NCBI RefSeq assembly: GCF_028688795.1
Contig: NZ_JAQTXM010000015.1
Location: 1-64,000, forward strand
From: Rhodoferax sp.
GTDB taxonomy: Bacteria; Pseudomonadota; Gammaproteobacteria; Burkholderiales; Burkholderiaceae_C
Direction of reading: 5' to 3'
DNA length: 64,000 nucleotides
The notes below the pieces were generated by a model that saw only the letters and a list, made by a program, of their open reading frames with translations, was not told where the DNA came from and made no database searches. Position numbers and translations under genes: made by a program. Below are positions 16,730 to 24,954 of the stretch, piece by piece; position 1 is the stretch's first letter, and each line of letters begins with the position of its first letter.

Positions 16730-19378
16730 TTATTTCGATGTGATGGTGATCGGCACCGTGGCTTGAGCCGTCAAACCGGCCGAATTCACCACCGACACCT
16801 TCAGGTTGTAGCTACCTACCACCGGGCTGGCCCAAACATACTTGATGGTCAGGCCGCTGACTGAAAAGCCCATGCCCAGCGGTGCGCCGGTGATGGAGAT
16901 CGACAGCGACGTGGCCGTTGGGTCCGAAATGCTGATCGAACCACTCAATGCCTTGCCAACCACACCCGTCGCAGCAGGTGCCGTGATCACCGGGCCAGCG
17001 GTGGCGATCTTGACGGTGTAAACACCCTGTCCGCTTAAACCCGTCTTGCTGTCTTTTGCGATAACGGTCACGCTGTAGCTGCCCAGTACCGGTTTGGCCC
17101 AACTGACGACGCCCGTGCTGGCGATGCTCATGCCGCTGGGTGCCCCGCTCAATGTGTAGGCCACCGGGTTGGGTGCTGACACCGACACCTTGAATGACAA
17201 GGCAACCGCAGGCTTGCCGTTCACAGTGGTCGCGGCCACGGTTGGCGGCAACTGGGCTGCAATCACCACGGTATAGACGCCCTTACCGCTCAGGCCGGTC
17301 TTGCTGTCCTTGGCGGTCACTGTCACTGCATACGTGCCGGTCACAGGCTTCGCCCAGGTCACCACACCTGTGGTGCGGATGGTCATGCCCGATGGCGCGC
17401 CAGTCAATGTGTAGGTCACGGCATTGGTCGATGTTGCGGTGGCCGTGAACGACAGGGCCGTACCAGCCTTGCCACTGACCGTGGCTGAGCCCACCACTGG
17501 CGGTGGTGATGCCGTGATGGTTACCGCATAGACGCCCTTGCCGCTCAGGCCGGTCTTGCTGTCCTTGGCAGTTACCGTGACGTTATAGGCGCCAGCAACA
17601 GGGACGGCCCAACTCACAATGCCTGCGGTGCTGATGCTCATGCCCGAGGGTGCGCCGGTCAGCGTGTAAGTCACGGCGTTGGGGGCCGTTGCCGACGCTG
17701 TAAACGTCAAGGCCGTGCCCACCTTGCCGCTGATGCTGGCAGACGAAACAACCGGCGCGCTCGGCGCAGCGACCACGCCCGAGAGCGTGCTCACCAGGTT
17801 GCTCACATTGGGCGTCCCCAGCCCCGAAGGTGTGTCGTACCCGATGGTTGATACACAAATGGCGCAGGCGCCATTCAGACCCTTGGTGATGTCGGAAAAC
17901 GCGCTGGCGTAGGTGCCGGGGACGGCCGCAATCTGGCTGTACAACACAGCATGGGGGGAGGCCAGGGCCACTTTGGCAGACAAAGCACGTGCGGCGTTGG
18001 CGATGGCGATCAAACCTGCCCACTGTGGTGTGGCCAGGCTGGTGCCACCGGCGCTGATCCAGTTCACGGTCGCGCTGCCGGGTGCCATGGTGGCGACATA
18101 TTGGCCAGTTGCCGGGTCTGCATTAAAGGCCACGTCGGCTACTGCGCGGCCACTGTAGGTGCCCATGCCGGGGACGACGTTGGACTGGTAGGACGGCTTG
18201 AGGGTGTACAAGCTGGTGCCACCGCCGGTGCCCGACCAGACGGTTTCTGAGCGGGTGCCCGTGCCAGAGTAGGTCAGGCTGGTGCCGCCCACGGCCACCA
18301 CCTTGGTCGATACTGCTGGCCAGGACACAGCGGCACCGGAGTCGCCCGTGGCCGCCAGATAGGTCATGTTGCTGCCATTGAAAGCGGCATCAACGGAGGC
18401 TGTCCAGCTGCCTTCCAGCGTGCCAAAACTCATGGAAACCGCGCCCGGGCCCATGGCATTGGCCAGTTTGATGCCACCCAGAAGGCTGTTGATGGAAGCG
18501 TCTGCGGCTTCAATCAGGATGATGCGCGCCAGCGGTGCAGTGGCGTGGGCCCATTGCACGTCCAGCGAAATTTCAGTGGCCCAACCTGAATCGTAGGCGG
18601 GCGCAGTGCTGGTCATGCCACCAGCGGCTGTGTTGTAAACAATCGACAATTTGCAACCGCTGACCGATGCCGCAGGCAAGGGCAAGGCGGCGGTGGTGGC
18701 GATGGCCTGGGTGGTACAGGTTGGCAAGCCAAACTTTTGATTGAAGGCCGCCAGCTCTGCCGCCACATTCGGGTTGTGCTTGGCATTGACGATGTAAATA
18801 GTCTGTCCAGCGCCGAACTGTGCCGCTTGCGCAGCAGTCAAGGCGGTGCCTGTGGCGGGCAGCGCAGGCAAGCTGTAGGCGGCGCGAATTTGTGCTGGCG
18901 AGTAGGTTGAAACCGCGCTGCCTGTTGCCATGGGGGTGACGACCTCGTCCAGCGGCGAAAGTTCACGCATGCGCCGACCGTGCCGGTGCTCGCGCTGTGT
19001 CGAGTCCAGCAATTGTGGCGTCAGTTGACGCGTGGAGATGCCCTCGGAATCCAATGTCAGCGCATGCCGATGCGGTCGGCGGTGTGAAGACAGGTTGTTG
19101 CCTGAGCGGTCTGCATCGTCTGGCGTGTCAAGCAGCGCGGGGGCCATGTGAAAAGCGGGCTGCATGATGAGTGCGCCAACTTCTTCTGGCAGGGCCGGCA
19201 TGTCAATTTGCAAGGTGGTGGTGCCACTGGCCAAGGGTGCGGCAACGGTCTGAAAGGTTGCCTCGCCGCTGTCGGCGGTGTCACCACCACCGCAGGCGCT
19301 CAGCAACGCCGCAGCGCACAAAGCGGTCAATATGCCGCCAGCGCGGGGAAGTGTTGAATTGGGTAATGTGTGATGCAT
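16730..19378 (-). CDS. Secreted S53-family (sedolisin/kumamolisin-like) peptidase lipoprotein with Ig-like repeats
   Basis: An 882-residue exported protein: lipobox LLSACGGG (Cys 29), a pro-region, then a serine-carboxyl peptidase domain (about residues 150-530). The catalytic Glu/Asp lie in ATEISLDVQWAHATAP, the oxyanion Asp in AATGDSGAAVSWPA, and Ser at about 448 in SAGGTSLATPQWAGL; C-terminal SDITKG and GLGTPN are the calcium-site region. Residues 545-796 are three tandem 84-residue Ig-like (putative He_PIG) repeats, each with TYTLTGAPSGM and KDSKTGLSGKGVY, followed by a divergent fourth. S53 enzymes are acid-active endopeptidases. Intact catalytic residues make activity likely; surface anchoring is inferred from the lipobox. 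Confidence 0.88.
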   Translation of the reverse strand: MHHTLPNSTLPRAGGILTALCAAALLSACGGGDTADSGEATFQTVAAPLASGTTTLQIDMPALPEEVGALIMQPAFHMAPALLDTPDDADRSGNNLSSHRRPHRHALTLDSEGISTRQLTPQLLDSTQREHRHGRRMRELSPLDEVVTPMATGSAVSTYSPAQIRAAYSLPALPATGTALTAAQAAQFGAGQTIYIVNAKHNPNVAAELAAFNQKFGLPTCTTQAIATTAALPLPAASVSGCKLSIVYNTAAGGMTSTAPAYDSGWATEISLDVQWAHATAPLARIILIEAADASINSLLGGIKLANAMGPGAVSMSFGTLEGSWTASVDAAFNGSNMTYLAATGDSGAAVSWPAVSTKVVAVGGTSLTYSGTGTRSETVWSGTGGGTSLYTLKPSYQSNVVPGMGTYSGRAVADVAFNADPATGQYVATMAPGSATVNWISAGGTSLATPQWAGLIAIANAARALSAKVALASPHAVLYSQIAAVPGTYASAFSDITKGLNGACAICVSTIGYDTPSGLGTPNVSNLVSTLSGVVAAPSAPVVSSASISGKVGTALTFTASATAPNAVTYTLTGAPSGMSISTAGIVSWAVPVAGAYNVTVTAKDSKTGLSGKGVYAVTITASPPPVVGSATVSGKAGTALSFTATATSTNAVTYTLTGAPSGMTIRTTGVVTWAKPVTGTYAVTVTAKDSKTGLSGKGVYTVVIAAQLPPTVAATTVNGKPAVALSFKVSVSAPNPVAYTLSGAPSGMSIASTGVVSWAKPVLGSYSVTVIAKDSKTGLSGQGVYTVKIATAGPVITAPAATGVVGKALSGSISISDPTATSLSISITGAPLGMGFSVSGLTIKYVWASPVVGSYNLKVSVVNSAGLTAQATVPITITSK
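16991..17746 (-). repeat. Three tandem 252-bp coding repeats in the S53 protease gene
   Basis: Three consecutive 252-bp units encode the 84-residue Ig-like domains. The segment encoding KDSKTGLSGKGVY recurs at about 17019, 17271 and 17523. The two promoter-proximal units are the more similar at DNA level, suggesting recent duplication or conversion; the third has drifted. Confidence 0.9.
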
Positions 19379-19807
19379 GAACTCGTCGCTCCAAGTTGGG
19401 CGAGGGTCACGCTAGACAATGTTGTCGTCTGATTCAGACGCGCAAGCCATGAACAGCCTGCCAAAACATTGGCAACCCCGCTACCGTGACGCACATGCGT
19501 TTTAGGCCGGAGGTTTTGCGTCCCTGTCTTTCAACAGGTTTGCCCTCTGAGTTTTCCTGATTCGGTCAGGAAAAACATGTGAGAAATTGTAAGCGCAGTT
19601 TTTTGGGATGTAAACAGTTGTATCGATATGCTGCACAACTTGGCGTTGTGGCTCATCGGGTTTGACGCTCCCCCAGCTTGGCCGCGAGTTGCCAACAGCA
19701 CGATAAACGCTGCTGCTGGCGCCATGAGGGCAACGCAGCTTGTCAGCAACACGGCAGGCCTCAGTGGTCAAATACCGATCTTGCTCTCCTTCAAGGTTTT
19801 GCCTCCC
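19379..19807. other. 429-base gap upstream of the S53 protease with two inverted repeats
   Basis: No convincing gene. CGTCTGA-T-TCAGACG (19426-19440) is a perfect 7-bp palindrome 48 bases upstream of the protease start and could be an operator. TTTTCCTGA-TTCGG-TCAGGAAAA (19552-19560 with 19566-19574) is a perfect 9-bp hairpin. The minus-strand frame 19502-19897 overlaps the thioesterase and has no recognisable protein, so I treat it as spurious. Confidence 0.5.
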
Positions 19808-20287
19808 ATGGCTCGCATTCAAATCCGGCTTCCCTCCCATTTCGCGTTTTCCACAGACATCACGCTGTACCAAAGTCACTTGAACTACGGTGGCCATCTG
19901 GACAACGCACTGCTGCTCACTTTGGTGTCCGAAGCACGGGTCAGATTTTTCAAATCGCTTGGCTACACCGAACTCGATGTCGAGGGCGTGGGTATTTTGG
20001 TGTCAGACGCAGCGTTGCAGTACCGCTCCGAGGCGTTTCATGGGGAGGTGATGGTGGTGCGCATGGCGGCAACCGACCTGGGCCGCAAGGGCTTTGACAT
20101 GGTTTGGTCGATGAACGAGCGGTCCACCCAGCGCGAGGTGGCCCGTGGCAAGACGGGCATCGTCTTTTTTGACTACAAATCCCACAAGGTGGTCCTGATG
20201 CCCGCCGCTTTTCGTGACAAGTTGGCCGGCTTTCATGCGCCCAGTGCGCTTGAGCTTGGCGAGGATCAAGCCCTGGTCGTTATTTGA
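19808..20287 (+). CDS. Acyl-CoA thioesterase-like protein (hotdog fold, 4HBT family)
   Basis: A 159-residue single-hotdog protein. HLNYGGHLDNALLLTLVSEARVRF corresponds to the 4HBT N-terminal helix (here His-Leu-Asp replaces the more usual Asp-x-x-x-H-x-N pattern), with GVGILVSDAALQYRSEAFHG after it. It would hydrolyse an acyl-CoA; substrate unknown. ATG 19808 begins the conserved part; a frame open from 19628 adds 60 unlike residues. Convergent with purU with an 8-base overlap of the 3' ends. Confidence 0.8.
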   Translation: MARIQIRLPSHFAFSTDITLYQSHLNYGGHLDNALLLTLVSEARVRFFKSLGYTELDVEGVGILVSDAALQYRSEAFHGEVMVVRMAATDLGRKGFDMVWSMNERSTQREVARGKTGIVFFDYKSHKVVLMPAAFRDKLAGFHAPSALELGEDQALVVI

Positions 20288-21128
20288 AAATCACGGTCTT
20301 GTGGCCATTGATCAACACGCGGTGTTCGCTGTGCCACTTCACGGCGCGGGCCAGCACCTGGCTCTCTGTGTCGCGGCCTAATGCCGTCAGGTCTTCGACG
20401 GTTTTGCTGTGGTCCACGCGCGCCACATCTTGCTCGATGATCGGGCCTTCATCCAGGTCCGCCGTCACGTAGTGGGCGGTGGCGCCAATCAGCTTCACGC
20501 CGCGGTCATGCGCCTGGTAATAGGGTTTGGCGCCCTTGAAGCTGGGCAAAAACGAGTGGTGGATGTTGATGGCGCGGCCTGACAGGCTGCGGCACAGGTC
20601 GTTGCTCAAAATTTGCATGTAGCGCGCCAGCACCACCAGCTCAGCGGCCTCGTCCTGAATGATGTCAAGCTGTTTGGCTTCCACCTGCGCCTTGGTGGCG
20701 GCGGTTACCGGCAGGTGGTGAAATGGCACGTTGTAGCTGGCCGCCAGCTGGTAAAACTCGCGGTGGTTGCTGACGATGGCGCGAATGTCCACGGGCAACA
20801 GGCCGCTTTTCCAGCGGAACAGCAGGTCATTCAGGCAATGGCCTTCTTTGCTGACCAGGATCACGGTGCGCATGGGCTGCGCCTGGGCGTGGAGTTGCCA
20901 CAGCATCTGGAAAGGTGCCGCAAACTCTGCCAGTTGCACCTTGAGCTCGTCAAAGCTATGTGCGGCACAGGCAAATTGCACCCGCATGAAGAACAGGCCC
21001 GTGCCAGCGTCGTTGTACTGCGCTGCTTCTTCAATGTTGCCGGTGCGTTCCAGTAAGAAGCCGGAAACGGCGTGCACCAGGCCCAAACGGTCAGGACACG
21101 AGAGGGTCAGGATGTAAACAGGATTCAT
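20280..21128 (-). CDS. purU: Formyltetrahydrofolate deformylase
   Basis: A 282-residue enzyme that hydrolyses 10-formyl-THF to formate and THF, balancing one-carbon pools. An N-terminal ACT domain (ILTLSCPDRLGLVHAVSGFL) precedes the formyltransferase domain with FHHLPV, ARYMQILS and INIHHSFLPSFKGAKPYYQA, then GATAHYVTADLDEGPII with the catalytic His and Asp. Full length. Confidence 0.97.
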   Translation of the reverse strand: MNPVYILTLSCPDRLGLVHAVSGFLLERTGNIEEAAQYNDAGTGLFFMRVQFACAAHSFDELKVQLAEFAAPFQMLWQLHAQAQPMRTVILVSKEGHCLNDLLFRWKSGLLPVDIRAIVSNHREFYQLAASYNVPFHHLPVTAATKAQVEAKQLDIIQDEAAELVVLARYMQILSNDLCRSLSGRAINIHHSFLPSFKGAKPYYQAHDRGVKLIGATAHYVTADLDEGPIIEQDVARVDHSKTVEDLTALGRDTESQVLARAVKWHSEHRVLINGHKTVIFK

Positions 21129-21176
21129 GGGGGCGACAGGGTTGCAGGTGGCTCGGAGTCACAAAGGGCATAAGAT

Positions 21177-21240
21177 TGCTATTTAATAAATAGCTGCTTG
21201 CGCTTTATTTATAAGGGCTACAGCCCTATTTCTTATAAAT
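21177..21240 (+). repeat. Dispersed ~60-bp AT-rich repeat, copy B (reference copy)
   Basis: Best-preserved copy: TGCTATTTAATAAATAGCTG, then CTTGCGCTTTATTTA, TAAGGGCTACAGCCC and TATTTCTTATAAAT. The GGGCTACAGCCC block is nearly palindromic. Other copies in this window: 14738, 36791, 36990, 40798, 43668 (inverted), 45489 (partial, inverted), 53275 (inverted, in recG), 56387 (inverted) and 57144 (inverted, in ubiA). This copy begins at the stop codon of the DUF3567 gene. Confidence 0.9.
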
Positions 21241-21548
21241 TAATGCACGACCACCGGATTTTGCGCCAACTCGGCGTACTGCTCCAGCGTGTCTTCTACC
21301 TCTTCTTGTGTGGGGGTTTTTTGTTGCCAGGCAGAAATTTGCTGCTGAAACAACTCAGCCCATGAGCCGTCTAGGTAAACCTCTTTGTTGGAGCGCTTGT
21401 CCACAATCTCAAAGCCGTGGCGCGCCAATGCCGGTACGACCAGCAACTGCTCCCCATCCTTGAGCGTGTCTGGTGGCACATCAGCGGCCACTGCGTTGGC
21501 CAGCATGTGGGTCACAGAATAAGTGTCAGAGTCGTAGAGCGTGTGCAT
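21240..21548 (-). CDS. DUF3567 family protein
   Basis: A 102-residue cytoplasmic protein resembling the betaproteobacterial DUF3567 family: MHTLYDSDTYSV, then GFEIVDKRSNKEVYLDGSWAE and the C-terminal PVVVH. Function unknown. Start 21548 gives the N-terminus usual for the family; ATG 21563 is an in-frame alternative adding five residues. The stop codon abuts repeat copy B. Confidence 0.78.
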   Translation of the reverse strand: MHTLYDSDTYSVTHMLANAVAADVPPDTLKDGEQLLVVPALARHGFEIVDKRSNKEVYLDGSWAELFQQQISAWQQKTPTQEEVEDTLEQYAELAQNPVVVH

Positions 21549-21620
21549 TGGTAAATTATCCATGAAAGAGATTCGCCTTGCAGATGGCCGCAGATGGCGC
21601 AATTTCAAGCCGGTGCGGGG

Positions 21621-22721
21621 TCACGGCATGCTGGCGGCCTCAGAGGACGCCCATTTTTGGTCAATGAAGTCACCATTGGCGTCCGTGATGCGAATGCGTG
21701 CTGGCAAGTAGCCCAAGGTGGGGGCCAGCCAGATGTCCATCTGCTGGTCATAGGCCTGGCGCGGGTTGCGGGTGATTTTCAGGCCTTGCACGATGCCACC
21801 GGGCAAGGTCAGGGCTTCCAGGTTTCCCACAGTGAACAACCACAGGTCGGCGTCGCGCGGGCCCACGGTCTGAAGGGTCAGTGTGGTGCCTGCTGTGAAG
21901 CGCTCGGGCGCGCTCGCCACCAGGGAGGCCAGCTGGATCAGCACGCTCAGGCGGTCTTGTGCACCGCTGAGCAGCGCAGCCTGCGGCGTGTTGGCACTGA
22001 ACGTCACCTTGCCCTGTTCGCGGTTGAAATGTGCCGCCACTTCACTGCGGTATTTGTCCGCAAAGCGTTCCGGTTCCAGGCCGTCTGCGCCAATCAGGCC
22101 GCGGCTGGTTTGGGTGCGGGTCTGGCCGAAGGCGCCAAAACTCAAGGACGCCAGATAGTGGCCCTGCGCGTGTGCCCACACCAGCTCGCCATTCAGGCTG
22201 TAGGGAAACTTGTTGGCCTCTACCTTGTAGACCAGTTTGACAGAGCCCGGCAAGCCGTTGTTGCTGAAGCTTGGTGCTTTGTCCCGGGGCGGCGGTGGCG
22301 CAGGTGCTGACTCTGGTTCTGGTGCAGGCTCGGTGGGTGGAGCTGGCGCCGACGCAGGCTCAGGTAGCGCTGGCTCTGAGACTGCCGGGCCGTCTGCTGA
22401 GGCAGAGGGTGCACTGCCGTCGGTTGACATCGCCGGGGCCGCATCAACGGGGGCTGGGGGCAGTGGCCGGGCCGCAGCCTTGGCAACGGGTTTGGGCTTG
22501 GGTTTTATCGTGGTCACAGGCGTGGTCACAGGCGTGGGCATGGCCACCTTGTGTGCCACGGGCTCGGTTGTCAGCGTTCGGGTGGTGAAACTCAGCGCTG
22601 ACCTATCGGCTGCTGTGTGACCCAGGCTCAATGGCATGGTCTGCAGCAGTGCCAGGTGCAGCAGCAGCACCGCCAGACTCAGCGTCAGCCAGGCTTTAAG
22701 CGGGGTTTTGGCGTGTGCCAT
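21621..22721 (-). CDS. DUF3108 domain protein with Pro/Ala-rich linker
   Basis: A 366-residue envelope protein. One N-terminal membrane helix (LTLSLAVLLLHLALL) is followed by a long Pro/Ala/Ser/Glu-rich linker (about residues 60-155), like a TonB-type periplasmic spanner, then a DUF3108 domain (about 160-366) with YSLNGELVWAHAQGHYLASL and LGYLPARIRITDANGDFIDQ. Function unknown; DUF3108 proteins are predicted lipoprotein-fold periplasmic proteins. ATG 22721 starts the hydrophobic segment; longer frames up to 22853 overlap the divergent gene. Confidence 0.8.
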   Translation of the reverse strand: MAHAKTPLKAWLTLSLAVLLLHLALLQTMPLSLGHTAADRSALSFTTRTLTTEPVAHKVAMPTPVTTPVTTIKPKPKPVAKAAARPLPPAPVDAAPAMSTDGSAPSASADGPAVSEPALPEPASAPAPPTEPAPEPESAPAPPPPRDKAPSFSNNGLPGSVKLVYKVEANKFPYSLNGELVWAHAQGHYLASLSFGAFGQTRTQTSRGLIGADGLEPERFADKYRSEVAAHFNREQGKVTFSANTPQAALLSGAQDRLSVLIQLASLVASAPERFTAGTTLTLQTVGPRDADLWLFTVGNLEALTLPGGIVQGLKITRNPRQAYDQQMDIWLAPTLGYLPARIRITDANGDFIDQKWASSEAASMP

Positions 22722-22768
22722 GTCAACTAAACTCGGGCGGATTTTGGCGGCTACGTGGGACAAACTGA

Positions 22769-23761
22769 ATGAAACTTGCGACTTTGAATGACGGCTCGCG
22801 CGACGGCCAGCTGGTGGTGGTGTCAACCGACCTGGCGAGCGCGCATTATGCAACCGGCATTGCTGAGCACCTGCAGCAAGTGCTGGATGACTGGAGCTTC
22901 ATCTCGCCCCAGCTGCAAGACCTGTACGACACTCTGAACCATGGCAAGGCCCGGCACGCGTTTGCGTTTGACGCGCGCCAATGCATGGCCCCATTGCCGC
23001 GCGCCTACCTGCTGGCCGTGGGTGATGCTTACCCGAGCCCTGCTGAGACGCAGGCGGCTACCGCCAGCCTGCCAAATGCGTCATCGACCGCGTTGCACCT
23101 GGGGTTTGCCGACGCGCTGTTGGGTGCCCGCGCGCCCCTGACCTGTGCCCATGCCGCCCAGTACCCTGACTTTGCCGCCAGCGTGGCGGTCATGACCGGC
23201 GACGTGGCCCAGGGCGCAACGCCCGAGCAGGCGCTGGACGCGGTGCGTCTGCTGGCGCTGGCCAGTCACACCCATTACCGTGCCTGGCAAGACCAGCCGG
23301 CGCTGGCACTGATGGCAGCGCCCCATACCGCCTTAAGCCCGGTGGCCGTGACGCCCGATGAATTGGTGTGGGCAGGTGAAAGTGCCTGGGCGCAAGGCCG
23401 CTTGAGCCTGACGCTGCAATGCAGCGTGAATGGTCGCAAATTTGGCGCCTGCAACGCCGGGCATGACATGCGCACGCATTTCGGCGAATTGATGGCCCAG
23501 TTGTGTCTGGCGCGTCGTCTGCGAGCGGGCAGCATTGTGAGCTCAGGCGAGGTGCGGCAACTGGCGGTCAGCGCGGGCTGCAGCAGCATCGCCACCCGGC
23601 GGGGGCTGGAAATGGCGCAGAGTGGCAGTGCAAAAACGCCGTGGCTGGCGCAGGGTGACAACGTGACGATTGACATGATGGGGCCCGATGGCCAAAGTGT
23701 GTTTGGCGCCATTGACCAGGATGTGCAGGTGGGGCCGCAAACGGCACTGCCTGCCGCTTAG
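22769..23761 (+). CDS. Fumarylacetoacetate hydrolase (FAH) family protein, degenerate metal site
   Basis: A 330-residue protein. The N-terminal MKLATLNDGSRDGQLVVVS and C-terminal GDNVTIDMMGPDGQSVFGAI place it firmly in the bacterial FAH family. In active members the metal is held by an E-x-E pair in a DFEAEVAV-like segment; here it reads DFAASVAV, so Ala136 and Ser138 replace both glutamates. The preceding metal-loop region is also unlike the family. It is therefore probably not a normal hydrolase; it could be a decaying or repurposed paralogue. Confidence 0.82.
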   Translation: MKLATLNDGSRDGQLVVVSTDLASAHYATGIAEHLQQVLDDWSFISPQLQDLYDTLNHGKARHAFAFDARQCMAPLPRAYLLAVGDAYPSPAETQAATASLPNASSTALHLGFADALLGARAPLTCAHAAQYPDFAASVAVMTGDVAQGATPEQALDAVRLLALASHTHYRAWQDQPALALMAAPHTALSPVAVTPDELVWAGESAWAQGRLSLTLQCSVNGRKFGACNAGHDMRTHFGELMAQLCLARRLRAGSIVSSGEVRQLAVSAGCSSIATRRGLEMAQSGSAKTPWLAQGDNVTIDMMGPDGQSVFGAIDQDVQVGPQTALPAA

Positions 23762-23780
23762 GGCGAAAGCTCCCAACCCA

Positions 23781-24383
23781 TCACGCGCCCGCCACCTGTT
23801 TGACGAAGGTCTTGATGCCGCGCAGCATCATCTCGATCGACACAGCCACCAGCACCAGCCCCATCAGGCGTTCCAGCGCCACCACAAAGCGGTCACCAGC
23901 CACCCGCTGAATGCGCTCGGCCAGCACAAGCACCACGGCACTCACCGTCATGGTGACGCACAGTGCGGCAATCCATTCAAGCCGTTTTTCCGGTGCCTGC
24001 GACACCAGCAACAGTACCGTGGCCAGGGCCGACGGCCCGGCAATGGCGGGGATGGCCAGGGGCACGATCAAGGGTTCGCCCAGCGGTTCATCCGACTCCA
24101 CCTTGGGTGGCGGAAAGATCATGCGCAGCGCAATCAGGAACAGGATCACGCCACCACCTATTTGCAGTGACAACTCGCTCAGGTTCATCACACGCAAGAA
24201 GCTCTCGCCAACAAACATGAAGGTCAGCAGCAAGGCAAACGCAATCAGAATCTCGCGCAGGATCACCCGGGCGCGCCGCTCGGGGGCCACGTGCTTCAGT
24301 GCATTGGCAAAAATCGGAATGTTGCCGATCGGGTCGGTGATCAGGATCAGCAAAATCGTGGCAGAGGCAAAGGTGTAGTTCAT
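23781..24383 (-). CDS. MarC family integral membrane protein
   Basis: A 200-residue inner-membrane protein with six predicted helices. ILITDPIGNIPIFANALKH, LIALRMIFPP and PLAIPAIAGPSALATVLLL are characteristic of MarC/YhgN. Function unsettled; despite the name, the family is not involved in multiple antibiotic resistance. Confidence 0.9.
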   Translation of the reverse strand: MNYTFASATILLILITDPIGNIPIFANALKHVAPERRARVILREILIAFALLLTFMFVGESFLRVMNLSELSLQIGGGVILFLIALRMIFPPPKVESDEPLGEPLIVPLAIPAIAGPSALATVLLLVSQAPEKRLEWIAALCVTMTVSAVVLVLAERIQRVAGDRFVVALERLMGLVLVAVSIEMMLRGIKTFVKQVAGA

Positions 24384-24459
24384 GCGCGCTGAAAAAACTT
24401 TTTAACCGCCACAGGATAGCAGGCTTGCTGCCTGCGCCGAGCCTGACTTTTGAAGCGCT

Positions 24460-24927
24460 TTACGCCTTGGCAGTTGGTTTATTGCGTACCAGAAACAGGG
24501 ACGTGGTGGCAATGTGCACCAGGTTTTCGGCCACGCTGCCCATCACCAGGCGCTCAAAGCCGCGCCGGCCATGCGTGCCAATCACGATCAGGTCGGCATC
24601 CCACTGTTTGGCAGCATCCGCGATTGACTCCGCGATGCGTTTTTTATCCGACTCGATGAGGATGCGGTAGGGCAACAGCCCCGCGCCTTCTGCCTTAGCC
24701 ACGGCTTGGTCAAGCAGGGTTTCGGCGGCTTGGCGCATGTTGGCCTTGACTTGGTCGACATCAATCAAGGCGCCCATGCCCATGCTGTTCTGACCCAACG
24801 GGCTGGCGTCAAGCACGGTGCCAATACACAGGCTGGTGTCGGGTAACCGGGCAAACTGGATGGCCTCGACCAGCGCTGCTTGCGCTGTGGCGCTGCCGTC
24901 GACAGCGACAAAAATACGTTTACACAT
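24460..24927 (-). CDS. Universal stress protein (UspA family)
   Basis: A 155-residue protein. KRIFVAVDGSATAQAAL begins the fold and GTHGRRGFERLVMGSVAENL is the ATP-binding loop (G-2x-G-9x-G-S), so it is of the ATP-binding class. It is 28 bases downstream of lldP on the same strand and is probably the last gene of the lactate operon. Confidence 0.92.
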   Translation of the reverse strand: MCKRIFVAVDGSATAQAALVEAIQFARLPDTSLCIGTVLDASPLGQNSMGMGALIDVDQVKANMRQAAETLLDQAVAKAEGAGLLPYRILIESDKKRIAESIADAAKQWDADLIVIGTHGRRGFERLVMGSVAENLVHIATTSLFLVRNKPTAKA

Positions 24928-24954
24928 GAAGGAACTCCTGGAAAATGGAACGGT

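Noticed and set aside
16991..17746. Regularly spaced repeats considered as a CRISPR-like array
   Set aside because: The 252-bp units are in-frame Ig-like protein domains with no spacer-repeat pattern.
19502..19897. Minus-strand frame of 131 codons upstream of the thioesterase
   Set aside because: It overlaps the conserved thioesterase start and shows no family resemblance or ribosome site.
21594..22310. Plus-strand open frame opposite the DUF3108 gene
   Set aside because: Its sequence mirrors the Pro/Ala-rich linker of the real gene and has no recognisable domain.
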